Positions 1-6,090 of a DNA stretch of 15,031 nt are shown piece after piece. Under the pieces are notes generated by a model that saw only the letters and a program-made list of their open reading frames with translations, had not been told where the DNA came from and did not search any database. The stretch's first letter is position 1; each line of letters begins with the position of its first letter. This DNA comes from an uncultured Pseudomonadota bacterium (lineage in GTDB: Bacteria > Pseudomonadota > Alphaproteobacteria > RF32 > CAG-239): contig CABUUO010000024.1 of the NCBI GenBank assembly GCA_902494875.1, forward strand, positions 1 through 15,031, read 5' to 3'. The translations under genes and the position numbers were made by a program.

Positions 1-2
1 GT

Positions 3-1541
3 CCGGCATCGACAAGCCCGTCGTCTACAACCGTTTTCAGCTGCACGACCAGAAAATGTAAAATCACCTCCTGCCCAAGCACGCAGAAACTGAACTCGGC
101 GGGAACGGCCTGTATCGACAAGGACGACACCTGCCCGACAAACTACTACAAATCATGCGAGACCGGTACCCAGGGCGATCCCAAATATACCGAGCTCGGC
201 ACTGCCTGCTACCAGTGCAAACCCAAAATCGAAACTTGCGCTCAGTATGTAGCATCGGCTTTCCCAAATAAAACAATTATTACCACTCAACAGGAATTAC
301 AACACGCGCTGATCGACGGCAAAGATGATTTCGTCCTTGCCAATAGTATAACCTTAAATGCTGATATTGATTTATCCGGCAAAACAATTGTCGGTGCCAA
401 TGAAATTGCGTCAGCATCTCCATTATGTGCCTCTAAACCAACAGTTACAACCCAAAACATAATAAAAACAAATAACAATACCGTTATGAAAAATTTAAAA
501 ATTAACTCTAATAAAGAAGGAAAATATGGCGAAGAAGGCTTCATCATTTCCGGCGGAGGAAATTTTTATAATATCGAATTGTCTACAGATAAATATTATA
601 CATATCTGATGAATTTAAGCGGAACAGCCAATTTATATGATACAACATTCAATATCGGTTATCCTATAAAAATAAATGATAAAGCTAATGTTTCTTTCTA
701 CGGCTCAACAACCATTAACAAAGTTTCTTCATTTTATGGAAGTGGTATAGTTTATGTCTCTGGAGCACCAATAATTACTCTTGATAGTAATGCAACCATC
801 AGAAACAACGGCCCTTATGGTATCTTTATGAGTGACTCCGTATATACCAAAATCGCTTCTTCTGTTTATAACATAAATGGAACAATAACATGTGCTAATT
901 CTGAAAGAGCATATGATTTACTAAGAATTTTGGGAGGGACAATTAATATACGAAAATCTGTTCAATGCCCCAAAGGGGGTATTGAATTCAATGGAGGAAC
1001 TGTAAACATTAATGCCAGTTCATCTTTAGGAAGACTACAAGGACATAGTACACAAACGAGCAACCCTTCAAAACATGCGACAGCGAATATTAATGCTGCA
1101 ACAACCATTGATGCTGATAATTATGTTGCAGTCAGTATGTCATATCATTATAGCCAACCGGATACATTAAATATTAATGCTCCGTTAACTATTACAAATG
1201 CCAGAAAAGATAGTTTAGGACAGTTTGGCGATGCTTCATTGGAAGTAAATACAATCAACGTAAATTCTGACGTAAATGGAGGCGGAGGAATGCTCTTTGC
1301 ATACATTCAACCTTATCAAATTACTTTCGGAACTAAAGCAAATATCAAAAATGTATCTAGAATCTATTGGAAACAACAATATAGTGATGTAAAATTAATT
1401 TACAATGCAGGAGCCCAATTAACACTTGGCGGTGTCTGCAAAAGGGTTACGTCATATACTGTTGATGATAGAAAACTCAATAGTCCGACTGTCGATTGGA
1501 GAACACCACAATCCCCCTTTACAGCATCTTGTAATCGGTAA
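3..1541 (+). CDS. Secreted Cys-rich / beta-helix-like protein, 5' end missing
   Basis: Open in frame from the left edge with no stop up to TAA at 1539-1541, giving 512 visible residues; the true start lies upstream. The first internal ATG (486) is not the start, because the 160 preceding codons are open and clearly protein-like. Visible residues about 14-79 form a Cys-rich module (Cys at 14, 19, 24, 37, 44, 52, 69, 72, 79) with a CxxC pair at 69/72. A linker containing TTQQELQ and LNADIDLSGK follows. The remaining roughly 380 residues are rich in Asn, Ser, Thr and Gly, with recurring short beta-strand units such as GGTINI, GGTVNI and TANINA, as in right-handed beta-helix (pectin-lyase-fold) surface proteins. 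The Cys module is GC-richer and the helix part strongly AT-rich, suggesting a mosaic. A similar Cys module occurs in the gene at 14610. Family assignment and cell-surface location are inference; no catalytic motif was recognised. Confidence 0.8.
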   Translation, partial: PASTSPSSTTVFSCTTRKCKITSCPSTQKLNSAGTACIDKDDTCPTNYYKSCETGTQGDPKYTELGTACYQCKPKIETCAQYVASAFPNKTIITTQQELQHALIDGKDDFVLANSITLNADIDLSGKTIVGANEIASASPLCASKPTVTTQNIIKTNNNTVMKNLKINSNKEGKYGEEGFIISGGGNFYNIELSTDKYYTYLMNLSGTANLYDTTFNIGYPIKINDKANVSFYGSTTINKVSSFYGSGIVYVSGAPIITLDSNATIRNNGPYGIFMSDSVYTKIASSVYNINGTITCANSERAYDLLRILGGTINIRKSVQCPKGGIEFNGGTVNINASSSLGRLQGHSTQTSNPSKHATANINAATTIDADNYVAVSMSYHYSQPDTLNINAPLTITNARKDSLGQFGDASLEVNTINVNSDVNGGGGMLFAYIQPYQITFGTKANIKNVSRIYWKQQYSDVKLIYNAGAQLTLGGVCKRVTSYTVDDRKLNSPTVDWRTPQSPFTASCNR

Positions 1542-1550
1542 ATAATAATA

Positions 1551-1588
1551 AAAAAACCTTCCGGTTGATTTATCCGGAAGGTTTTTTT
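1551..1588. terminator. Bidirectional rho-independent terminator
   Basis: The stem CCTTCCGG / CCGGAAGG (8 bp) has a 9-nt loop, TTGATTTAT. It is preceded by A6 and followed by T7, so it is functional in both directions. It lies 9 nt after the stop of the Cys-rich gene and about 32 nt beyond the era stop, serving the two convergent transcription units. Confidence 0.93.
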
Positions 1589-1620
1589 ATCAGCATATTT
1601 AGATGACCTTAGAATGTAAC

Positions 1621-2541
1621 CTAAGCGTTGAAGTTAAGCCCCCAGTCTTTATACCTTGCCGGATCGTCGATCCAGTTTTCGCGGACTTTCACAAACAAAA
1701 AGAGATGAACCCGGTCTTCCAGAAGCTCTTCTATTTCATGACGCGCCGCCTGACCTATTTTTTTTATCATCGCGCCGCCCTTACCCAGAACAATGACTTT
1801 CTGACTGTCCCGCTCCACATAAATCGTAATCTCGGCGCGCACCGAACCGTCCTCCCGGCGCTCCCAAAGCTCAGGTTCAACCGTCAGAGCATAGGGAAGC
1901 TCATGATGCAGATACAAGAAAAGCTTCTCGCGGACAATTTCGGCTGCCAACAGTTTCAACGGCATATCCGAAATCTGGTCTTCGTCATAATACCAAGGGC
2001 TTTCGGGAAGATTATCAGCCAGATACTTGTAAAAATCATCCATATATTCGCCGTTTTGCGCCGAAACCATAAAGGTTTCCTTAAATTTTCCGGCTGCGTT
2101 GATTTCCGCGCTCAAACCCAGCAGTTTTTCCTTCTGAATCAAATCAATCTTATTCAGCAGCAAAACCGCTTCAATTTTGTTTTTGTTCAATTTGTTGACA
2201 ATAGCCCGGGTTTCATCGTCAAAACCGCGCTTGGCGTCCACCACCAGCACCGTAATATCGGCATCACCGACCCCGCTCCAGGAAGATGCCACCATGGCCC
2301 GGTCCAAACGGCGTTTGGGTTTGAAAATGCCCGGCGTGTCAATAAAAATAATCTGGGTATTCTCATAAATGCCGATTCCCTTAACCAAAGTACGCGTTGT
2401 CTGCACTTTCGGCGACACAATCGAAACCTTGGAACCGACAAAATTGTTGGTAACGGTTGATTTTCCGGCGTTCGGCGCACCGATTAAGGCGACAAAACCA
2501 CAGCGGCTGGGCAGACTGTCATGATTTTTTTCTTCGCTCAT
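1621..2541 (-). CDS. era: GTPase Era
   Basis: Era is an essential GTPase that binds 16S rRNA and the 30S subunit during ribosome maturation. The protein has 306 residues, the usual length. All G motifs are visible: G1 GAPNAGKST (21-29), G2 TTRT (48-51), G3 DTPG (68-71), G4 NKID (130-133) and G5 SAQ (160-162). The C-terminal KH RNA-binding domain carries GKGG at 253-256. Its ATG overlaps the rnc stop by 4 nt (ATGA), implying translational coupling, and GGAG inside the end of rnc is its ribosome-binding site. It is the last gene of the operon; recO, which often follows era, is absent. Transcription ends at 1551-1588. Confidence 0.98.
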   Translation of the reverse strand: MSEEKNHDSLPSRCGFVALIGAPNAGKSTVTNNFVGSKVSIVSPKVQTTRTLVKGIGIYENTQIIFIDTPGIFKPKRRLDRAMVASSWSGVGDADITVLVVDAKRGFDDETRAIVNKLNKNKIEAVLLLNKIDLIQKEKLLGLSAEINAAGKFKETFMVSAQNGEYMDDFYKYLADNLPESPWYYDEDQISDMPLKLLAAEIVREKLFLYLHHELPYALTVEPELWERREDGSVRAEITIYVERDSQKVIVLGKGGAMIKKIGQAARHEIEELLEDRVHLFLFVKVRENWIDDPARYKDWGLNFNA

Positions 2542-3203
2542 AAGCTCTCCAGTTTTTTCAGCATTTTGGCCGCCGCTTCCTGTTCAGCCAGTTTCTTATT
2601 GCGTCCCTCGCCGACTTCGGGCGCAACCCCTTTCAGCGACACCGACATATAAAAAATCGGCTCATGTTCACTTCCCTCGCGCCCTTCCAGTCTATAAACC
2701 GGCACGCCGCGCCCCTTGGCATGCGCCACTTCCTGCAAGGCGGTCTTGGCATCTTTCGGCGGCGCAACGTTTTTATCAATCAACTCACGCCAATGCTGGT
2801 TGACAAACTTGATTGCCTCTACACAATCGCCGTCAATGAAAATGGAACCGATAACCGCCTCGCAAACGTCACACAAAACGTTTTCGTTATCGCGGATTTC
2901 TTCATTGGCCACAATCATGTATTTATCCAGCTGCAGCGTTTTGGCCACCATGGCCACCGTTTCCTTGCACACCAGCCCCGTATGCCGCTGGGAAAGGCTT
3001 CCTTCCGGTTCATGCGGAAAAATATTATACAACAGACTGGCAATGGATAACCCCAAAACCCGGTCGCCCAAAAACTCCAGCCGTTCGTAGTTTTTTTCGA
3101 CATCCGAGGCAAAGCTGCTGTGGGTCAGCGCTTGCTTCAGCAACGCCGGATTTTTATATTTGTAATTTAAAATCTTCTCTAATTCTTCAATCATTTCAAA
3201 CAT
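2538..3203 (-). CDS. rnc: Ribonuclease III
   Basis: RNase III is a double-strand-specific endoribonuclease for rRNA precursor and mRNA processing. The protein has 221 residues, the normal length. The catalytic domain carries the signature ERLEFLGDRV (from residue 40), with metal-binding E40, E43 and D47, and a second acidic pair D112 and E115 in CDVCEAVIGS. A dsRNA-binding domain spans about 151-221 (DAKTALQEVAH to KKLAEQEAAAKML). The start is slightly uncertain. At the first ATG the GAGAG is too close to act as a ribosome-binding site, whereas the ATG at residue 4 has GAGAG about 9 nt upstream. A 79-nt gap separates it from lepB upstream; era overlaps its 3' end. The rnc-era pair is conserved in proteobacteria. 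Confidence 0.98.
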   Translation of the reverse strand: MFEMIEELEKILNYKYKNPALLKQALTHSSFASDVEKNYERLEFLGDRVLGLSIASLLYNIFPHEPEGSLSQRHTGLVCKETVAMVAKTLQLDKYMIVANEEIRDNENVLCDVCEAVIGSIFIDGDCVEAIKFVNQHWRELIDKNVAPPKDAKTALQEVAHAKGRGVPVYRLEGREGSEHEPIFYMSVSLKGVAPEVGEGRNKKLAEQEAAAKMLKKLESL

Positions 3204-3282
3204 CTCTCAACACACCGAAACGGACGACAGAAAAACTGCGCCGACCGGTTCAGGACACAACCTTGAAAACAAAAGGGTCAGG

Positions 3283-4011
3283 TTACTGGATTTTATTAAA
3301 CAAACGTGACCAGCGGATTTTCTTCGGCCAGACCCAAGGTTTATACCAGGCATCGTCCTCATTGTTGGAAAAGAACAGAAAACGAGCCTTCCCGATCAGA
3401 TTTTCGGCCGGGACGAAACCGACGTTAACGCGGCTGTCGTCAGAACGGTCACGATTGTCACCCATGACAAAATAACTGTTCTGCGGAATTTCAATTTCCG
3501 GCATATCGTCAACGTTCTCAAAGTCAGAAACCTCAAGAATGTTATGCTTCACGCCGCCGGGCAGCGTTTCGACATACTGGCGGTAACGTTCGGCATTGCC
3601 GCTTTTGTCGCGCAGGACAAAATCTTCCTGAGCTTCGCGCTGAACCAGTTCGCCGTTAATATATAATCTGCCCTTTTCAAGTTTCAGCCGGTCGCCGGGC
3701 AGACCGATAATTCTTTTGATAAAATCCGTCTTATTGTCCTGCGGAAATTTAAACACTACCACATCGCCCCGTTGCGGTTTGTCTTCCCATATCCGGCCTT
3801 CAAACAACGGCAGGCTGAACGGGAAAGAATGTTTGGAATATCCGTAAGTATATTTGGAAACAAACAGATAATCGCCCACATACAGGGTCGGATACATTGA
3901 ACCTGACGGAATTTTAAACGGTTCAAACAAAAAGGTTCTGATAACAACGGCAATGACAATTGCAAAAAAAATCGTCTTAACAGTATCTAAAAATCCTTCA
4001 TCTTTTTCCAT
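3283..4011 (-). CDS. lepB: Signal peptidase I, canonical copy
   Basis: Signal peptidase I (family S26) removes signal peptides from exported proteins at the outer face of the inner membrane. The protein has 242 residues. A single N-terminal membrane anchor (about 12-29) is followed by box B IPSGSMYPT, with nucleophile Ser38. The general-base Lys99 lies in FIKRIIGLPGD, and box E GDNRDRSDDSR covers 184-194. The ATG is preceded by GAGG with 5-nt spacing. It sits immediately downstream of a second, divergent signal peptidase gene, with 145 nt between them. The two share long similar stretches, for example QYVETLPGG here and QYIETLPGG there, so a tandem duplication is likely. This copy has all canonical motifs and is probably the housekeeping enzyme. 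Confidence 0.97.
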   Translation of the reverse strand: MEKDEGFLDTVKTIFFAIVIAVVIRTFLFEPFKIPSGSMYPTLYVGDYLFVSKYTYGYSKHSFPFSLPLFEGRIWEDKPQRGDVVVFKFPQDNKTDFIKRIIGLPGDRLKLEKGRLYINGELVQREAQEDFVLRDKSGNAERYRQYVETLPGGVKHNILEVSDFENVDDMPEIEIPQNSYFVMGDNRDRSDDSRVNVGFVPAENLIGKARFLFFSNNEDDAWYKPWVWPKKIRWSRLFNKIQ

Positions 4012-4052
4012 ATCGACCTCAATTAACCAAAGACATTGCCCATACCCCTTTG

Positions 4053-4083
4053 GAGATTACTTCAAATTCTTCAAAATAATCTC
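4053..4083. repeat. Small inverted repeat in the lepB-lepB gap
   Basis: GAGATTA (4053-4059) and TAATCTC (4077-4083) are a perfect 7-bp inverted pair around a 17-nt loop. This could form a weak hairpin in the leader of the canonical lepB mRNA. There is no T-run, so it is not a terminator. Possibly chance. Confidence 0.3.
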
Positions 4084-4102
4084 TAATGAGGCAAGTGACT
4101 AC

Positions 4103-4130
4103 ATACTAAACATAATTCCAGATATATCAA
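4103..4130 (-). promoter_or_regulatory. Candidate internal promoter for lepB-rnc-era
   Basis: On the minus strand, TTGATA (4130-4125, 5/6 to the -35 consensus) is followed after 16 nt by TAGTAT (4108-4103, 4/6 to the -10). It lies in the only sizeable gap inside the operon (145 nt). It may give the canonical lepB, rnc and era independent expression. This is motif matching only. Confidence 0.35.
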
Positions 4131-4159
4131 CAAATATTTAACCAATTAACAAATATTTA
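4129..4159. repeat. 12-bp direct repeat AACAAATATTTA
   Basis: Two identical 12-bp copies lie at 4129-4140 and 4148-4159. The second runs into the stop codon of the divergent lepB copy, and the first abuts the candidate -35 element of the downstream lepB promoter. They could be operator half-sites or a trace of the duplication. The sequence is low-complexity AT, so significance is limited. Confidence 0.4.
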
Positions 4160-4810
4160 GAAATTTTTTACCACGGCCTTGCCGATAATGTTCTCAAACG
4201 GAATCAAACCAAGACCGCCACGGCTGTCTTCCGATTCGTCCCGGTTGTCGCCCATAAACAGAAAATATCCTTCCGGCACATAAATTTCTGGAACATTATC
4301 CAGTGTCCGATCGTCTGAAATTTCCAGAATTTTATGGCGCACGCCGCCGGGCAGCGTCTCAATATACTGATGATAAATATGCAGACGACCGCGATGGTCT
4401 TCCATTTCAAAACCTTCAATTTCCTCCCGTTCAACCAAAACGCCGTTGATAATCAGGCGGCCGTTCTGCATGGCAACCCTGTCGCCGGGAACGCCGATCA
4501 CCCGTTTGACATAAGGCCAGCGCTCTCTTTCCCGGGTAGATTTAAAAACTGCGACGTCACCGCGCTCGGGATAGCGGCCGAACCATCTTTCTCCCGCGGG
4601 AATAGGAACATTAAACGGAAAAGAATAACGGGAATAGCCGTAATTGTATTTCGTTACAAAATCCCACTCGCCGTGCTGCATGGTCGGCAACATAGAAACT
4701 GAATAGATTTTAAACTTTTCAAACACAAAAAAACGCAGCAACGCGCTGATGACCACCGCAATGACAATCACCCTCAAAAGGCTGAACTTAACTTTTTTAT
4801 TCTCTGACAA
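4157..4810 (-). CDS. lepB: Divergent signal peptidase I paralogue
   Basis: An S26-family signal peptidase of 217 residues with an N-terminal membrane anchor (about 10-30). The putative nucleophile Ser39 sits in IYSVSMLPT, where the usual P-S-G-S-M is changed to Y-S-V-S-M. Lys102 (YVKRVIGVPGD) and box E GDNRDESEDSRG (187-198) are intact, so the Ser/Lys dyad is present. The altered box B next to the nucleophile suggests a shifted substrate preference. The start is TTG at 4810, with AGGA (overlapping the acpS stop) about 7 nt upstream; no in-frame ATG is nearby. It follows acpS by 9 nt and precedes the canonical lepB. Processing of a particular substrate class is inference. TraF-like peptidases are an alternative, but the length and box E favour a LepB paralogue. 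Confidence 0.92.
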   Translation of the reverse strand: MSENKKVKFSLLRVIVIAVVISALLRFFVFEKFKIYSVSMLPTMQHGEWDFVTKYNYGYSRYSFPFNVPIPAGERWFGRYPERGDVAVFKSTRERERWPYVKRVIGVPGDRVAMQNGRLIINGVLVEREEIEGFEMEDHRGRLHIYHQYIETLPGGVRHKILEISDDRTLDNVPEIYVPEGYFLFMGDNRDESEDSRGGLGLIPFENIIGKAVVKNF

Positions 4811-4819
4811 AGGATATTC

Positions 4820-5224
4820 CTAAATTGCTTCAATAACTACAAAAGCCTGCGCCCACGGATAATCATCCGTCATGGTCAACTGAATATTGGCATTCTTTTC
4901 CCGGCACAATTTCTGAGCATTCTTAAATGCGCTGCCGGTCAGTTTTAATGTCGGTTTCCCCGTTGACAGATGGATCACTTCCATATTGCGCCAGTAAGTC
5001 CCGTTGCGCAATCCCGTTCCCAGCGCCTTTGAGCAAGCCTCTTTGGCTGCAAAGCGTTTGGCCGCCATACAATAATATTCCCGTTCCGAAATATGCTCGC
5101 GCCGCGCCATTTCCGCCAGTTCGGCCTTAGAAAAAATCTTATTTAAAAAACGCGTCCCGTATTTTTTTATGGTATCGCCTATTCTTTCAATATTCGTCAA
5201 ATCACTGCCAATTCCAACAATCAT
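4820..5224 (-). CDS. acpS: Holo-[acyl-carrier-protein] synthase
   Basis: AcpS transfers 4'-phosphopantetheine from CoA to apo-ACP, activating it for fatty-acid synthesis. The protein has 134 residues, typical for the family. The N-terminal motif GIGSDLTNIERI contains the Mg-binding Asp8, and RFAAKEACSKALGTG (from 57) contains the second ligand Glu62. The ATG has GAGG about 6 nt upstream. It sits 12 nt after the DUF2062 gene and 9 nt before the divergent lepB, so it is co-transcribed with both. acpS next to lepB-rnc-era is a classical alphaproteobacterial arrangement, but the pdxJ gene that often precedes acpS is not present. Confidence 0.97.
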   Translation of the reverse strand: MIVGIGSDLTNIERIGDTIKKYGTRFLNKIFSKAELAEMARREHISEREYYCMAAKRFAAKEACSKALGTGLRNGTYWRNMEVIHLSTGKPTLKLTGSAFKNAQKLCREKNANIQLTMTDDYPWAQAFVVIEAI

Positions 5225-5236
5225 TCCAGCCTCTTC

Positions 5237-5788
5237 TTATTTTTTACGCCGTCCGGCTTCCAGTTTTTCCAAAGTGTTTTTCATTAAATAATAAGTCATA
5301 AACCACGCTGCAAAATAAAAAGGAACGCAGCCGACCATCATTGGCCACAAAATCGGCCAAACATCTGCGGCAAACAAGCGAAAGTCAAACGTCATCAAAG
5401 CACGCGTCGCCTTTTCAAACATCGGGATAAAAGCCACTTTGGTTTCTTCGCTGTAAGTACCCAGCAGATGACGTCCCGTATACAAAACCGAAACCCAGAT
5501 AAATGGAAAGGTCCACGGATTGCCGGCTGCCGTGCCGATAGCACTGGCCAGAATATTGCCGTTGACAAACCAGGCCGTCACCGCCGCCAGTACAAAATGA
5601 AAGCCGACAAACGGCGTAAAGGAAATTGCCACACCGCAGGCTACGCCGGCAGCAATCTCCTTCGGCGTCCCTTTCAGCCGCTGCAGACGCAACAGAATAT
5701 AGCGCCCGTAACGTTTCCATCCGCCCTGCGGCCAGAGAAAACCCGCAATACGTTTGGTCAGACTTGGTTTGGTCTTCCGCTTAAACAA
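5237..5788 (-). CDS. DUF2062 family membrane protein
   Basis: A protein of 183 residues with the DUF2062 hallmarks. A basic N-terminus is followed by KGTPKEIAAGVACGVAISFTP, a long hydrophobic stretch (about 45-76), GTAAGNPWTFPFIW (from about 85) and a C-terminal membrane segment (about 144-167), then a basic tail. It is an inner-membrane protein of unknown biochemical function. It is the first gene of the acpS-lepB-lepB-rnc-era operon. The start is TTG at 5788, supported by GGGAG at 5795-5799 with 6-nt spacing; no ATG lies in a suitable position. Family recognition is from motif memory. Confidence 0.85.
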   Translation of the reverse strand: MFKRKTKPSLTKRIAGFLWPQGGWKRYGRYILLRLQRLKGTPKEIAAGVACGVAISFTPFVGFHFVLAAVTAWFVNGNILASAIGTAAGNPWTFPFIWVSVLYTGRHLLGTYSEETKVAFIPMFEKATRALMTFDFRLFAADVWPILWPMMVGCVPFYFAAWFMTYYLMKNTLEKLEAGRRKK

Positions 5789-5817
5789 ATTATTCTCCCG
5801 ATATCTTTGCGTTTTTG

Positions 5818-5846
5818 AATATATACATAATCGTCCGGGAGTACAA
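5818..5846 (-). promoter_or_regulatory. Candidate sigma70 promoter for the DUF2062-acpS-lepB operon
   Basis: On the minus strand, TTGTAC (5846-5841) is followed by a 17-nt spacer and TATATT (5823-5818, 5/6 to the -10). The predicted transcript would start near 5811, leaving a 22-nt leader carrying the GGGAG ribosome-binding site. Its position between the palindrome and the TTG start supports the operon being uncoupled from rsh. Confidence 0.5.
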
Positions 5847-5861
5847 CTCTAAAATATGTTA

Positions 5862-5957
5862 TTAAATGAAAATATCCTTCTTGCCCGACCAATAAGCGGC
5901 CGAACCGACGCCAGCGTGGAGAGAACGCTTTCCTCCTGCAAAATCTGTATCTGGCAT
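5862..5957 (-). other. Coding-like 31-codon mini-ORF, doubtful
   Basis: ATG at 5957 to TAA at 5862 encodes 31 residues beginning MPDTDFAGGKRSLHAG. The middle of this stretch (about 5877-5945) is clearly GC-richer than the flanks, and a second minus-strand frame is also open across it. There is no ribosome-binding site before the ATG and no family was recognised. It could be a remnant of a lost gene, part of the adjacent palindromic repeat unit, or a structured RNA. I do not claim it is translated. Confidence 0.25.
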
Positions 5958-5964
5958 CTGTTAC

Positions 5965-6090
5965 AAAAAGGGTGGAGAATGAGATAGATAGAGTGATTTA
6001 AGGAGTGAGAAAAATTTTAGCGTACATTGAGGTACGTGAATTTTTCGAACCGACGATAAATTGCTCTAGATACTCATTATACACCCTTTT
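5965..6090. repeat. 126-bp imperfect palindrome next to the rsh stop
   Basis: The arms 5965-6025 and 6032-6090 are inverted copies with roughly three quarters of positions matching, separated by the hexaloop ATTGAG. Matching blocks from the outside in are AAAAGGGTG/CACCCTTTT, AATGAG/CTCATT, TAGAG..ATTTA/TAAAT..CTCTA, GAAAAATT/AATTTTTC and CGTAC/GTACG. The right end overlaps the rsh stop codon (6089-6091). In the rsh transcript the element would fold into one long hairpin ending CACCCTTTTTG, so it may also stop or attenuate transcription. The form resembles a dispersed intergenic palindromic or MITE-like repeat. It encodes no transposase. Mobility and family are inference. Confidence 0.75.

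Noticed and set aside
486..1541. Treating ATG 486 as the start of the Cys-rich/beta-helix gene
   Set aside because: The same frame is open back to the window edge and encodes a Cys-rich module, so the ATG is internal.
1603..2460. Long plus-strand ORF (285 codons) opposite era
   Set aside because: Era on the minus strand has all G motifs and a KH domain. The plus-strand reading is an antisense shadow without recognisable features.
6076..6081. Perfect TATAAT on the minus strand inside the palindrome as a promoter
   Set aside because: No acceptable -35 at 15-19 nt. The motif is part of a palindrome arm.
5965..6090. ERIC element
   Set aside because: The length and palindromic form are similar, but the core sequence does not match ERIC as I remember it, and the host is alphaproteobacterial.
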